Source: Clostridium lacusfryxellense
GTDB lineage: Bacteria > Bacillota > Clostridia > Clostridiales > Clostridiaceae
Length of the DNA: 64,000 nt
Direction of reading: 5' to 3'
Assembly: GCF_018861735.1 (NCBI RefSeq)
Contig: NZ_JAHLEB010000014.1
Coordinates: 1 to 64,000, forward strand
Of this stretch, positions 9,608 through 18,458 are shown piece after piece; the stretch's first letter is position 1; each line of letters opens with the position of its first letter. The position numbers were made by a program, and so were the translations under genes. A model generated the notes under the pieces. The model made no database searches. It had not been told where the DNA came from and saw only the letters and a program-made list of their open reading frames with translations.

Positions 9608-10794
9608 TACCATTCTCCAGCTACACTCTCTTGCTTGTGGTCAATATTAAATCTTACACTATTGAAATAATCTCCACCAATTAAGAATGTAGGATCCACG
9701 TTTATCCACGTATTTTCATTTTCTAAATACACTTGATTCCAAGCATGACTAACCCAACTACTCCCGTTAAATCCTTGCCCAGTAATAATCCTTACCTTGA
9801 TATTATTAGCCCTACACATTGCTACATAAAGACATGCGTAATCAAAACATATTCCACTTCTCGAATTAAAAGTAGGGATAGCCCCAGATTTCACTTCTAA
9901 ATCATTATTTAATACTCTATTTGCTTTTTCATCACTATAAGTTACCTTGCTACCTACCCATTTATAAATAGTTCGCGCCTTATCTTTTGTTGTGCTTTTA
10001 CCTTGTACAAGATTAACTGCAAACTTATCAATTTCTTGATTTGATTTAATTCCTTGATCAAGCGTAACACCATTGTAATAAATTATACCCTTTGGAGTAT
10101 TTTGCGAACTAGTCTGTGAACTAGGTTTCGCAGTAGCCGCATCTTTTACTACAATTTTAAAAGAGTTATTAACAACATTCGGAAGTTGTTTTGCAATACT
10201 TGAGTTTGTAAGTGGAATAACCACTTCTTTGGAGATATAGCTATATATTTGTGATTCTTCTAAATACTTATTGTACATATCTGTTACATTAATCAATGAC
10301 AGAAAATTCATTACAAAGGTAATAACTATTACATAACATATTGATCTAGGTACTTGAAATATTGCACCCATTAACCTTTTGAAAAAAACACTTTTATCCC
10401 TTAAATTAGACTCTATTCTATCTAGCAAAGGGTAAACCGTAATACGACTGATAAAATTCACTACAAAATTTATTAAACTATAAATTATTAGTATCACAAG
10501 TGGCATTATTAATATATAAATCACTAATGGTTTGCTCTTAATAAATTCTATAATGTTTAAAGGTACATTACTATATATCTTTTGATAAATACCTTCATCA
10601 TGTGTAATAAACACTTTTTTTGTGTAATAAATACCTAAACACAAGGAAATTAAAAAACTAATACTTTGAAAAACTCCCTGAATAGAACCTTTTAAATGTT
10701 CGGACGAAAATTTGTATATAAACCCTACTATTATTGGATATAAAAACAATACTAGTAAGATTAAACTTACGGGTTCCCTTAACAATCCTACCAC
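9607..10794 (-). CDS. Membrane protein with C-terminal transglutaminase-like domain
   Basis: This 395-residue protein has about four or five hydrophobic helices in its first ~185 residues, a Ser/Thr/Gln-rich linker near residue 225, and a transglutaminase-like domain at the C-terminus. The catalytic triad is visible as C316 (SRSGICFDYACL), H350 (WVSHAWNQVY) and D367 (WINVDPTF). Such domains act as cysteine peptidases or amide-forming enzymes at the cell surface in bacteria; the substrate is not known here. The start overlaps the end of recX by seven bases, so the two are co-transcribed with the M16 peptidase gene. Confidence 0.85.
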   Translation of the reverse strand: MVGLLREPVSLILLVLFLYPIIVGFIYKFSSEHLKGSIQGVFQSISFLISLCLGIYYTKKVFITHDEGIYQKIYSNVPLNIIEFIKSKPLVIYILIMPLVILIIYSLINFVVNFISRITVYPLLDRIESNLRDKSVFFKRLMGAIFQVPRSICYVIVITFVMNFLSLINVTDMYNKYLEESQIYSYISKEVVIPLTNSSIAKQLPNVVNNSFKIVVKDAATAKPSSQTSSQNTPKGIIYYNGVTLDQGIKSNQEIDKFAVNLVQGKSTTKDKARTIYKWVGSKVTYSDEKANRVLNNDLEVKSGAIPTFNSRSGICFDYACLYVAMCRANNIKVRIITGQGFNGSSWVSHAWNQVYLENENTWINVDPTFLIGGDYFNSVRFNIDHKQESVAGEW

Positions 10795-11708
10795 CTGCTT
10801 TCATAATTAATATCTTCATCATATCCATTTTCTACGCTATTAATCAACTCTTTTAATGCTTTCTTAATATTCTCCCACTTAAATCCTCTTCTTAATAGAT
10901 AATCTCCTAGCTTTTTATATAACTTCGCTCTATTAGTTTCTGACTTAATTAAAATGTTATATCTTTTACTAGCTAACTCGTACATGTTTTGGAAATCCTG
11001 CTCAGATGTATCCACAGTTGGAACATCCTCAAAGGATTCCTCATCTATATTGTTTTTATTTATTTCATTTAGAACCTGTTTAATTATATCGTAATCATAT
11101 CCGCTACGTAATAAATAATCTGATAACTTTTTATGAATTTTATTTACATCTCTTTCACTCTTAGATAAGGTATCATTCTTTTTTTGTCCGAGTTTTAAAG
11201 CTACCTCAAGTTGCTGCTCATTAGTTATTGTACTTAGCCCTTCTTGAACTAACTCTTTTGGAATTAATTTTTTTAATAAATCAAACTTTATTTTATTTTT
11301 TCCAGCACTATTAATTTTTTCATTTATAAACATATCAACAAACTTCTTATCATCAATGAAATCATAGTCATTTAAAAACCTTATTACCCTATCTATAGTT
11401 TTTTCGTCGTATTCCTTCATTGCTAATTTATCAACTACTTGTTTGGTCGATTTATGGCTTCTCTCTAAGAAATGAAGTGCACAAGTTTTTCCTTTTATAT
11501 AATTATCTTCATTAACTATATTCTCTAAACTTTCTTTGTCCATAACTCTACCTTTGGTTATATTATGGATATACACAAGCTCCGCATCACAAGCAAAAGC
11601 ATATTCATCATCCATAAAGATGTTAACTCTACGTTTATTCTTTTTTTGAAATTCAATTTTTGTTATTACATTATTTAATATTTCATTATTTAATATTAAA
11701 TTGTTCAA
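10788..11708 (-). CDS. recX: RecX family regulator of RecA, with extra C-terminal repeat
   Basis: The protein is a RecX-type three-helix repeat protein that binds RecA filaments and modulates recombination. The N-terminal part (ITKIEFQKKNKRRVNIFMDD, then a Tyr/Ala-rich strand) and the YDEKTIDRVIRFLNDYDFID helices are typical. At 306 residues it is longer than usual because a C-terminal unit is duplicated: residues 183-217 (KIHKKLSDYLLRSGYDYD) and 255-290 (KLYKKLGDYLLRRGFKWE). The start is a TTG with a weak ribosome site, only a few bases from the stop codon of the preceding gene, which suggests translational coupling. Confidence 0.85.
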   Translation of the reverse strand: MNNLILNNEILNNVITKIEFQKKNKRRVNIFMDDEYAFACDAELVYIHNITKGRVMDKESLENIVNEDNYIKGKTCALHFLERSHKSTKQVVDKLAMKEYDEKTIDRVIRFLNDYDFIDDKKFVDMFINEKINSAGKNKIKFDLLKKLIPKELVQEGLSTITNEQQLEVALKLGQKKNDTLSKSERDVNKIHKKLSDYLLRSGYDYDIIKQVLNEINKNNIDEESFEDVPTVDTSEQDFQNMYELASKRYNILIKSETNRAKLYKKLGDYLLRRGFKWENIKKALKELINSVENGYDEDINYESRW

Positions 11709-11710
11709 TA

Positions 11711-12964
11711 TTACACGCTCTTTTCTGGTAAAAATATATGAATTGTTGGTTTTTGTAATACTTTTCTTGCCACATTATATAAATCTTGAGACTTAATATT
11801 ATCCATATTCTTCATATCATCTGTAAATTGATAAATATCTTCATCGTCCATAGCTTGATGAATTACATAACTTGCTAGATCCGTAGAGTCCTCCAAGGTT
11901 GATGCTATTGCCGTTTTCATTATCTTTTTCATTAAACCTATTGTATTATCATCAAAAACTATTTTCTCACTTGCAATATAATTAATAGCAGTATCAATAA
12001 CATCAATTGCCTCATTTACATCCTTGTCTGAAACCGATGTATAAATATATAGTGTTTTAACATTATTTGAAGTATCTAAATGAGTGTATACGTCATATGA
12101 TAAACCCCTTTCTTCTCGAAGTTCCCTAAACAATATAGAATTAGCACTTTCTCCAAATTTATAATTTAGGACTCTAAGTGCTAACTCTTCATCTTTAGAT
12201 AGGCCATTAAATGTATATAAATATAGTATGGTACTTTGTTCAATTTCCTTTTTATATGATATTTTTTTTATAAATTGGTGATGTTCAGTTACTATTTCTT
12301 TTTTTTCAAATTTTTTCATTGTCCAATTACCAAAATAATTATTAATTATATTTATTATCTCCTCGTGTTCAAACGGAGAAACAATAGAAATAAAAGTATT
12401 GTTAGGAACATAATATTTATTATAAAAATCAACAAGTTGTTTTCTTGTAACCTTTTTAATTATGCCTTCACTTCCAATAGTATCTTCCCTAAGTGGACTA
12501 TATTTAAATGCAATTTCATTAACTCTCTTAAAGCTTAGATCTTCAATGTCATCGTTAATCGTTCTAATTTCAGCAAGTATTACGCCTCTTTCTTTTTCTA
12601 TTTCGTCCTTCGGAAATGTTGAGTTTAAAAGCATGTCCCCGAGTAGTTTTAACGCATTCTCTAATTCTTCATTTAAAATTGTGGCGCTATATACCGTACA
12701 ATTAAAATCAGTATATGCATTATATTCTCCACCTAAATTTTCAAGGTCACTGTTTAACTTTTCATTTGTTCTATCATTTGTACCTTTAAAAAGCATATGC
12801 TCTATAAAATGAGCTATACCCTTTTCATTCTTCTCTTCAAAAAGTGAACCTATATTGACTCCAGCATGAACCGCTGCAATTTGACTATCCTTTTTAATTG
12901 TAATAAGTTTAATTCCATTACTTAGCTTTGTTTGTTTTGTATCAAAAATTTCTTTACCCATCAT
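11711..12964 (-). CDS. M16 family zinc metallopeptidase
   Basis: This 417-residue protein belongs to the insulinase/mitochondrial processing peptidase family. The inverted zinc-binding motif HFIEH (H52, E55, H56) and the downstream Glu ligand (near E132 in GVILAEI) are intact, so the enzyme should be active on peptides. The C-terminal half is the second, non-catalytic M16 domain. A strong AAAGGAG site precedes the first of two adjacent ATGs. It is the first gene of an operon with recX and the transglutaminase-like gene; the functional link between them is not obvious. Confidence 0.9.
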   Translation of the reverse strand: MMGKEIFDTKQTKLSNGIKLITIKKDSQIAAVHAGVNIGSLFEEKNEKGIAHFIEHMLFKGTNDRTNEKLNSDLENLGGEYNAYTDFNCTVYSATILNEELENALKLLGDMLLNSTFPKDEIEKERGVILAEIRTINDDIEDLSFKRVNEIAFKYSPLREDTIGSEGIIKKVTRKQLVDFYNKYYVPNNTFISIVSPFEHEEIINIINNYFGNWTMKKFEKKEIVTEHHQFIKKISYKKEIEQSTILYLYTFNGLSKDEELALRVLNYKFGESANSILFRELREERGLSYDVYTHLDTSNNVKTLYIYTSVSDKDVNEAIDVIDTAINYIASEKIVFDDNTIGLMKKIMKTAIASTLEDSTDLASYVIHQAMDDEDIYQFTDDMKNMDNIKSQDLYNVARKVLQKPTIHIFLPEKSV

Positions 12965-13134
12965 AATATTCTCCTTTAACCTAAAACTGTTTTATTAAGA
13001 TTTATAGCTTTAAAATAGTTTATCTACATTATATAGTTTATCATTTTAACTATATCACACTTTTAGCTATTTTAGACTATATTATTAATGGATTTGAACC
13101 CAGAGTTAATTTCCTAGGTAATAAGAAAAAACTA

Positions 13135-13163
13135 TTGACTATTATACAAATATAGAGTAAAAT
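13135..13163 (+). promoter_or_regulatory. Predicted sigma-A promoter for queT
   Basis: TTGACT and TAAAAT are separated by 17 bases. The expected RNA would start some 20 bases before the preQ1 riboswitch. Confidence 0.6.
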
Positions 13164-13187
13164 AAAGATTCGAGTCAAATACTCATA

Positions 13188-13229
13188 GACAGTTCGCAAC
13201 CATCCTGTCTTAAAATAAAACTATGGAGG
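13188..13229 (+). promoter_or_regulatory. preQ1-I riboswitch
   Basis: The compact aptamer plan is present: stem GACAG paired with CTGTC, enclosing the loop TTCGCAACCATC, followed by an A-rich tail (TTAAAATAAAACTATGG). The loop CCAT can form the pseudoknot with ATGG of the tail, which overlaps the Shine-Dalgarno GGAGG at 13225-13229. This predicts translational repression when preQ1 binds. The gene downstream encodes the queuosine-precursor transporter QueT, the classic partner of this riboswitch class. Confidence 0.87.
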
Positions 13230-13236
13230 CGCAAAA

Positions 13237-13761
13237 TTGAATATTAAATTAAATGAAGGAACTATGTCTGTAAAAATAAGAAAGATCGTTTTTGCAGCAA
13301 TGGTAGCTGCTATTTATGTAGCTTTAACTCTAAGCTTATCGTTTTTCAGCTTTGGAGTTGTTCAATATCGCATTGCTGAAGCTCTTACTATTTTACCTTT
13401 CTTTGCATCCTTTTCTATACCTGGACTGCTTATTGGCTGTATAGCTTCTAATATCATAAGTCCACTAGGTATTATGGATATGGTTTTCGGTTCCCTTGCA
13501 ACACTTATAGCCGCGATTTCAACTTACTATATTGGTAAAAGCAAACTAAGATTTAAAAGAATAATTGCTCCGTTACCGGCTGTAGTAGTTAATGCCCTTG
13601 TTATTGGCATACTGTTAAAGCTTTTATATGTTAAGGACATGCCCCTTTTAGTTTGCATGCTGCAAGTTGCATGGGGAGAATTAGTCTGCTGTTATGGAAT
13701 TGGATTACCTCTTATTTATATTATTGAGAAGAACTCAATTTTGAGGAATTTTTTTAAATAA
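13237..13761 (+). CDS. queT: QueT queuosine-precursor transporter
   Basis: This hydrophobic protein of 174 residues has about five predicted transmembrane helices and the family's opening FAAMVAAIYVALTLSLSFFS and QYRIAEALTILPFF. QueT is the substrate-binding S-component of an energy-coupling-factor importer for queuosine precursors (preQ0/preQ1). The TTG at 13237 is seven bases from the riboswitch-masked GGAGG; an ATG nine codons in (13264) with its own GAAGGA is the alternative start. The energising ATPases are not in this window. A hairpin terminator follows. Confidence 0.88.
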   Translation: MNIKLNEGTMSVKIRKIVFAAMVAAIYVALTLSLSFFSFGVVQYRIAEALTILPFFASFSIPGLLIGCIASNIISPLGIMDMVFGSLATLIAAISTYYIGKSKLRFKRIIAPLPAVVVNALVIGILLKLLYVKDMPLLVCMLQVAWGELVCCYGIGLPLIYIIEKNSILRNFFK

Positions 13762-13766
13762 TTTTT

Positions 13767-13790
13767 AAAAGCAATTTAAATTTGCTTTTT
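13767..13790 (+). terminator. Terminator after queT
   Basis: AAAAGCAA pairs with TTTGCTTTTT across a TTTAAA loop, ending in a T run, immediately behind the queT stop codon. Confidence 0.6.
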
Positions 13791-13870
13791 AAGTTTAATA
13801 TTTTATATTTTGTATATATTTTGTAATAATAGATGTATTTGATACTTTATGAGAAGAAAGAGGAATTTTA

Positions 13871-15457
13871 ATGAACAAAACAATTGAAAAGCTTAAATTT
13901 GATGAACTAGGACTAAATGAATCTGTACTGCACGCTATACAAGATTTAAAATTTGAATATCCATCTGATATTCAAGCAAAAGCTATTCCAGTAGTACTTG
14001 ATGGTTTTGATATTATAGGTCAGGCTCAAACAGGAACTGGTAAAACATTAGCCTTTGGAGCACCTATTTTAAGCTTAATGGAAAAATCAAACGGTAAAGT
14101 TCAAGCAATAATAATGTCTCCAACAAGAGAACTTGCTGTTCAGGTTTCAGAAGAACTTTCACGTATTGCTAAACATGAAAGAATTAAGATATTACCAATA
14201 TACGGTGGTCAATCTATTGATAGACAAATATCTGCTTTAAAAAGAGGCGTAGATATCGTTGTTGGAACTCCTGGACGATTACTAGATCATATTAGAAAAG
14301 GTACTTTAAAACTTGCAAACGCTAAGTTTCTTGTATTAGATGAAGCTGACGAAATGCTTAACATGGGCTTTATAGAAGATATTGAATCTATTATAAGTAA
14401 TTTAAGTGAAGACAGACAGACACTACTTTTCTCAGCTACTATGCCAAGAGCTATTAAAATATTGTCTAAAAAATACATGCATCCTGAAACAAAAATTATT
14501 GCAATAGAAAAGAAATCTTTAACTGTTTCTAAAATTGAGCAATATTACTACGAAGTTAATTCAAAAAATAAATTTGAATCATTATGTAGAATTCTTGATG
14601 TTGATGCTCCTAAAACTTGTATACTATTTTGTAAAACTAAAAAGGGTGTTGATGAGTTAGTTGATGCATTACAACCTAGAGGTTATACTGTAGAAGGTAT
14701 GCACGGAGATATGAAACAAAGTCAAAGAATGAACACTTTAAAGAAATTTAAAGATGGTAATTTGAACTTTTTGATTGCAACTGATGTAGCTGCAAGAGGA
14801 ATTGACGTTGAAAATGTTACTCATGTAATAAACTATGATTTACCACAAGATAGTGAATCTTATATACATAGAATTGGTAGAACTGGTAGAGCTGGTAAAG
14901 AAGGTACAGCATATAGTCTTATTACAAGACGTGAAGCATCCGCTATAAGACAAATTGAGCGTGATACTAAAAGTGTAATAGCTAAAAAAACTGTACCTAC
15001 TATAACAGATATTTTCGCAGCAAAATCTGAAACTATTTTAGATTCTATAAAATTAGTTTTAGAAGAAAACTTATACGAGAACTTCCTTCCACTTGGACAC
15101 AATCTTATAAAAGAGTTTGGTGCTGAAGATGTAGCTGCTTCTCTAATAAAGATTATTTTTGATAAAGAAGTAAACTACAACTATGCAGATGATTCTACAA
15201 CAACACCAATAACAGACACTGTTAGATTATTCTTATCTATAGGACGAATGGATGAAGTTATGACTAAGGATATTATATCTTTCTTATGCGAAACTGCTAA
15301 CCTTAATAAAAATGAGCTTGGCCGTATTGATATTTTAGATAAATTCTCATTCTTAGATGTACCTGCAAACTTAGTTGATTCTATTTTAAACAATAGTTCA
15401 GGTAAGAAGTTAAACAGTAGAAAAGTAAATATTGAAGTTGCTAAATCTAGAAGATAG
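13871..15457 (+). CDS. deaD: DEAD-box ATP-dependent RNA helicase with DbpA-type C-terminal domain
   Basis: This 528-residue helicase shows the ordered DEAD-box motifs: AQTGTGKT at 52-59, PTRELAVQ, GTPGRLLD, LDEAD at 156-160, SAT, and HRIGRTGRAG in the second RecA-like domain. Residues about 440-520 (RLFLSIGRMDEV, ELGRIDILDKFSFLDVP) resemble the DbpA RNA-binding domain, which targets the enzyme to structured RNA such as 23S rRNA. It probably remodels RNA in ribosome assembly, decay or cold adaptation. AGAGGA precedes the ATG. The gene stands alone with a strong terminator. CshA/DbpA-like naming is equally defensible. Confidence 0.92.
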   Translation: MNKTIEKLKFDELGLNESVLHAIQDLKFEYPSDIQAKAIPVVLDGFDIIGQAQTGTGKTLAFGAPILSLMEKSNGKVQAIIMSPTRELAVQVSEELSRIAKHERIKILPIYGGQSIDRQISALKRGVDIVVGTPGRLLDHIRKGTLKLANAKFLVLDEADEMLNMGFIEDIESIISNLSEDRQTLLFSATMPRAIKILSKKYMHPETKIIAIEKKSLTVSKIEQYYYEVNSKNKFESLCRILDVDAPKTCILFCKTKKGVDELVDALQPRGYTVEGMHGDMKQSQRMNTLKKFKDGNLNFLIATDVAARGIDVENVTHVINYDLPQDSESYIHRIGRTGRAGKEGTAYSLITRREASAIRQIERDTKSVIAKKTVPTITDIFAAKSETILDSIKLVLEENLYENFLPLGHNLIKEFGAEDVAASLIKIIFDKEVNYNYADDSTTTPITDTVRLFLSIGRMDEVMTKDIISFLCETANLNKNELGRIDILDKFSFLDVPANLVDSILNNSSGKKLNSRKVNIEVAKSRR

Positions 15458-15471
15458 ATTTAATAAATCAG

Positions 15472-15500
15472 AAAAGAGCACTTAATAAGTGCTCTTTTTT
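15472..15500 (+). terminator. Terminator after the DEAD-box helicase gene
   Basis: AAAAGAGCACTT pairs with AAGTGCTCTTTTTT around a short AT loop, ending in a T run: a textbook Rho-independent terminator. Confidence 0.9.
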
Positions 15501-15595
15501 TGGCGAATTTTTTTATATTATTTTGATTTTTATTATGTTTAATTTCTATTATTTTATCATTCCCTTTAACATACAATATAAACGGGGTGATAATT

Positions 15596-15679
15596 ATGAA
15601 TAAATTTAATAAACTACTATATACCTTAACTTTTATCTTGATAATTGAGGTATGTTTAATATATATGTCATTTAAATAA
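15596..15679 (+). CDS. Putative 27-residue membrane peptide
   Basis: A short frame runs from an ATG preceded by GGGGTGATAATT, a good ribosome site, to a TAA. The product begins MNKFNKLLYTLTFILIIEVC and ends IYMSFK: a positively charged start followed by a single hydrophobic helix. It is isolated between the helicase terminator and the convergent mgtC-like gene. Expression is unproven and I know no family for it. Confidence 0.4.
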   Translation: MNKFNKLLYTLTFILIIEVCLIYMSFK

Positions 15680-15691
15680 TTAATTTTTTTA

Positions 15692-16402
15692 TTACAAAAT
15701 CGTAGCTTTGTATATTTCTTCAAAAGCACATAATTTTTGCACAATATGACTACTCTTAATATGTCTAGGTGCCAAAATTGTATACATCGTAGTACTATAG
15801 ATGGAATTTTCATCGTCATCTTCATCGTCATCAATTAAAAATTCTATATTCTTAACTTTTATGTTCATTCCTTGAAAATACTGCTCTAATTTTTCTACCA
15901 TCTCTTTCTTGTTAACATATTGAATTTCTAATTTAAGAACATTTGTATTTTTAAAAAACTTTTCTTCAAAAGTCTTAAGGAACACTAATACTATAAAAAT
16001 ACATATAGTTGCTAATATAGATAGGGTATAATAACCTAATCCAACTGCAAGTCCAATGCACGCCACTGTCCATATGCTTGCTGCAGTAGTAAGCCCTTTT
16101 ATCGATCCCTTATCATGTATAATAGTTCCTGCTCCTAAGAATCCAACTCCTGTTATAACTTGAGCTCCAAGCCGACCGATGTCTACCTTCATAGCCGTTT
16201 GGAGTTCTGGATGCGCAATTATCATATTAGTGGTTTCTTGAATTGAATATAATTGTATCATTGAGGTTATTGCTGCCCCTAAACATACTAATATATGTGT
16301 TCTGAAACCTGCTGGTCTATTTTTGAATTCTCTCTCATATCCAATTAAGCCACCAACTACAACCGCAAGCGCAAGTCTTATTACTACTTCATATACTAGC
16401 AT
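15692..16402 (-). CDS. MgtC/SapB family membrane protein
   Basis: This 236-residue protein has four or five N-terminal transmembrane helices with the family signature GGLIGYEREFKNRPAGFRTH and ITGVGFLGAGTII. A soluble C-terminal domain of about 90 residues with an acidic DDDEDDDEN stretch follows. MgtC proteins affect magnesium homeostasis and membrane energetics, in pathogens also survival in low Mg2+; the biochemical activity is debated. GGAGG sits seven bases from the ATG. Confidence 0.88.
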   Translation of the reverse strand: MLVYEVVIRLALAVVVGGLIGYEREFKNRPAGFRTHILVCLGAAITSMIQLYSIQETTNMIIAHPELQTAMKVDIGRLGAQVITGVGFLGAGTIIHDKGSIKGLTTAASIWTVACIGLAVGLGYYTLSILATICIFIVLVFLKTFEEKFFKNTNVLKLEIQYVNKKEMVEKLEQYFQGMNIKVKNIEFLIDDDEDDDENSIYSTTMYTILAPRHIKSSHIVQKLCAFEEIYKATIL

Positions 16403-16437
16403 TTACATACCTCCATAAATTGGTTAAGCTTTATATT

Positions 16438-16944
16438 TTAATTTAAATATTTTAATTCGATGTTATTTGATTTTAGCCACTCTCTAACAAATTCATCTAA
16501 ACAACTATCTTCATATTTATACCATTCATCTGTTTCGTTTGAATTTATTTCATTTTCTTTATCCATTAGAATATGTTTAAACTTCTTTACTGGTTCTTCA
16601 CTTTCTAATGCCTTTTTTAATTCTAATTTCAATTCAGAATCGCTGCTTATTTTACCTATATATTCATTCATTGCTTTTATATAAAAACCCTCTTCAATAA
16701 GGGGAGTACTCAAATATCTATTAACCTTATCTTCACTAATAAGTATAGCTATGCTAACAAATTCTTTTAACCAACCATCAAAAGCATCGTCTTTTAATGT
16801 TCCATTATCTAATGCTAAACTTACCTCTGTTGGAATATATATAACCTCACCAGTGACAGCATCTAGAAAACTTTTACCTAAATTATCATCAACATGAGAA
16901 ATTGTTTCTATAAGTGCTTCCATATCAATTTGTACTAGATTCAA
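16438..16944 (-). CDS. UPF0158 family protein
   Basis: This acidic soluble protein has 168 residues. The N-terminal SFLDAVTGEVIYIP segment and the helical middle with conserved Trp/Arg positions resemble UPF0158, a family of unknown function. The start is a TTG seven bases from GGAGG. It sits 35 bases upstream of the mgtC-like gene on the same strand and may be co-transcribed with it. Confidence 0.7.
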   Translation of the reverse strand: MNLVQIDMEALIETISHVDDNLGKSFLDAVTGEVIYIPTEVSLALDNGTLKDDAFDGWLKEFVSIAILISEDKVNRYLSTPLIEEGFYIKAMNEYIGKISSDSELKLELKKALESEEPVKKFKHILMDKENEINSNETDEWYKYEDSCLDEFVREWLKSNNIELKYLN

Positions 16945-17003
16945 AATTTACCCTCCTTAATTAACTCAATATTAAATAACTAGTTTTTTTATTCATAACG
17001 AAA

Positions 17004-17034
17004 AACCAATAAACCTCAGAGGTTTATTGGTTTA
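17004..17034 (-). terminator. Terminator after the DUF1292 gene
   Basis: AACCAATAAACCTC and GAGGTTTATTGGTT form a near-perfect 14-base-pair stem with a T run on the minus strand, just behind the DUF1292 stop codon. Confidence 0.85.
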
Positions 17035-17038
17035 TTGA

Positions 17039-17281
17039 TTATTCTTCAAAAGTTGAATCGTATTCTTCTAATACTCTTTCGAATTCTTCTTCATCTTCAA
17101 CTGCAATATATTGCTCTTTACCGTCGATAACTTCTATTTTATAAACAAAAGCATCATCATCTTCTCCAATAGGAGCTAATAAAGCATATTTTTTTTCATC
17201 TAATTCAATGATTTCAATTAATTCAAAATCAATTTTTTCTCCATCTTCATCAAGCATTGTTATTATTTTATTTTCTTCCAT
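17039..17281 (-). CDS. DUF1292 family protein (first of two)
   Basis: This small, strongly acidic protein has 80 residues. It carries the DUF1292 pattern of an N-terminal strand ending in LDEDGEKIDFELIEIIELD, then YALLAPIG, and YKIEVIDGKEQYIAVEDEEE. Family members are widespread in Firmicutes, often near cell-wall or RNA genes, and have no known activity. The ATG at 17281 lies eight bases from AAGGGG and is preferred to upstream alternatives. A paralogue lies at 20692-20925. Confidence 0.82.
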   Translation of the reverse strand: MEENKIITMLDEDGEKIDFELIEIIELDEKKYALLAPIGEDDDAFVYKIEVIDGKEQYIAVEDEEEFERVLEEYDSTFEE

Positions 17282-17416
17282 AATCATTCCCCTTTCAAAC
17301 TCAGTAACCATATTATAACGTTAATGTAGCTTCAATGTCTATATAAAATATAGATTTCAACCATATTATTTACTTATTGTATACTACATTATACCTATAT
17401 CATCTTAAATACTATT

Positions 17417-18406
17417 TTATTTACCATAGCCATAAATACCTCTAATAGATACCTCACCAGAAACAATGTGTTCTATGATTCCTTGATCATTTTCAATAAT
17501 TAATTCTCCCTTATCACTTATATCTACGGCTTTAGCTATCTTTACTTTCCCTCTGTTAACTAACTGAATTTCACGTCCTATGAGTATAGATTTTTCCCTA
17601 CAAATATCTATAGTTTCTTTTATATTCCCGTTTAACACAAAATCATTGTACAAATCTTCAAATTCATTTAATATATTAGCAAGAAGTAACTTCCTATCAA
17701 TATATTTGCCAGTTTCTAGCTTAAGTGACGTTGCACTCTCTTTTAATTCAATTGGTATATCTTCTTCTTCAAGATTTACATTGATTCCAATTCCCATAAT
17801 TAAATAGTTTATATGATCTATCTCTCCACTCATTTCTGTTAATATACCGCACACCTTTTTACTGTCAATCACTATATCGTTGGGCCACTTAATACTAGTT
17901 TCAATTCCCATTTTCTTGATAGCTCTTTGGACGGCAGCAGCGCCAACTAAAGTTATTAGAGATGCATTTTGCGTGATTATATTTGGCCTAAGTATTATTG
18001 ACATCCATATTCCTTTATATTTAGGCGAAACCCAATTTCGTCCGAGTCGTCCACGTCCTAATGTTTGTTCTTCACTTACTATAACTGTTCCATGCTCCTC
18101 GTTCATCTCTGCTAGTTCTTTAGCTTTAGAATTAGTTGAGCTTATTGACTCATAGTGAATGATGTTTTTACCTATGTACTTCGTAGTTAGAAAGTTTTTA
18201 ATTTCCCCAAATGTAAGTATATCTGGTGATGATATTATTCTATAGCCCTTTCTTGAAATAGCCTCAATTTCATATCCAGCTTCTTTAATTATATTTATAT
18301 GCTTCCAAATAGCAGCGCGGCTAACCCCAAACTCTTCACTGATTTTTTGACCAGACACAAAATCTTCACCACTATCCTTAAGTAACTTAAGAATTTTATA
18401 ATTCAT
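17417..18406 (-). CDS. birA: Bifunctional biotin-protein ligase / biotin operon repressor
   Basis: BirA attaches biotin to carboxylases via biotinyl-AMP and, in its bifunctional form, represses biotin genes. This 329-residue protein has an N-terminal winged helix (residues 1-60, VSGQKISEEFGVSRAAIWKH), the catalytic GRGRLGRNW loop at 117-125, KWPNDI at 173-178, and a C-terminal SH3-like domain ending near VSGEVSIRGIYG. The helix-turn-helix marks it as the DNA-binding type. The ATG at 18406 is behind AAGGTGTGG. No biotin genes are in view. Confidence 0.93.
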   Translation of the reverse strand: MNYKILKLLKDSGEDFVSGQKISEEFGVSRAAIWKHINIIKEAGYEIEAISRKGYRIISSPDILTFGEIKNFLTTKYIGKNIIHYESISSTNSKAKELAEMNEEHGTVIVSEEQTLGRGRLGRNWVSPKYKGIWMSIILRPNIITQNASLITLVGAAAVQRAIKKMGIETSIKWPNDIVIDSKKVCGILTEMSGEIDHINYLIMGIGINVNLEEEDIPIELKESATSLKLETGKYIDRKLLLANILNEFEDLYNDFVLNGNIKETIDICREKSILIGREIQLVNRGKVKIAKAVDISDKGELIIENDQGIIEHIVSGEVSIRGIYGYGK

Positions 18407-18458
18407 AATATCCACACCTTTTTTATTTAATAAACAAGAACATACCATTCTCTAATTA

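Noticed and set aside
12275-12812. Two plus-strand frames inside the M16 peptidase gene
   Set aside because: Both are shadows of a well-supported gene; their translations are low-complexity with no ribosome site.
15460-15834. Minus-strand frame of 124 codons
   Set aside because: It overlaps the end of the mgtC-like gene out of frame and runs through a terminator and AT-rich non-coding DNA.
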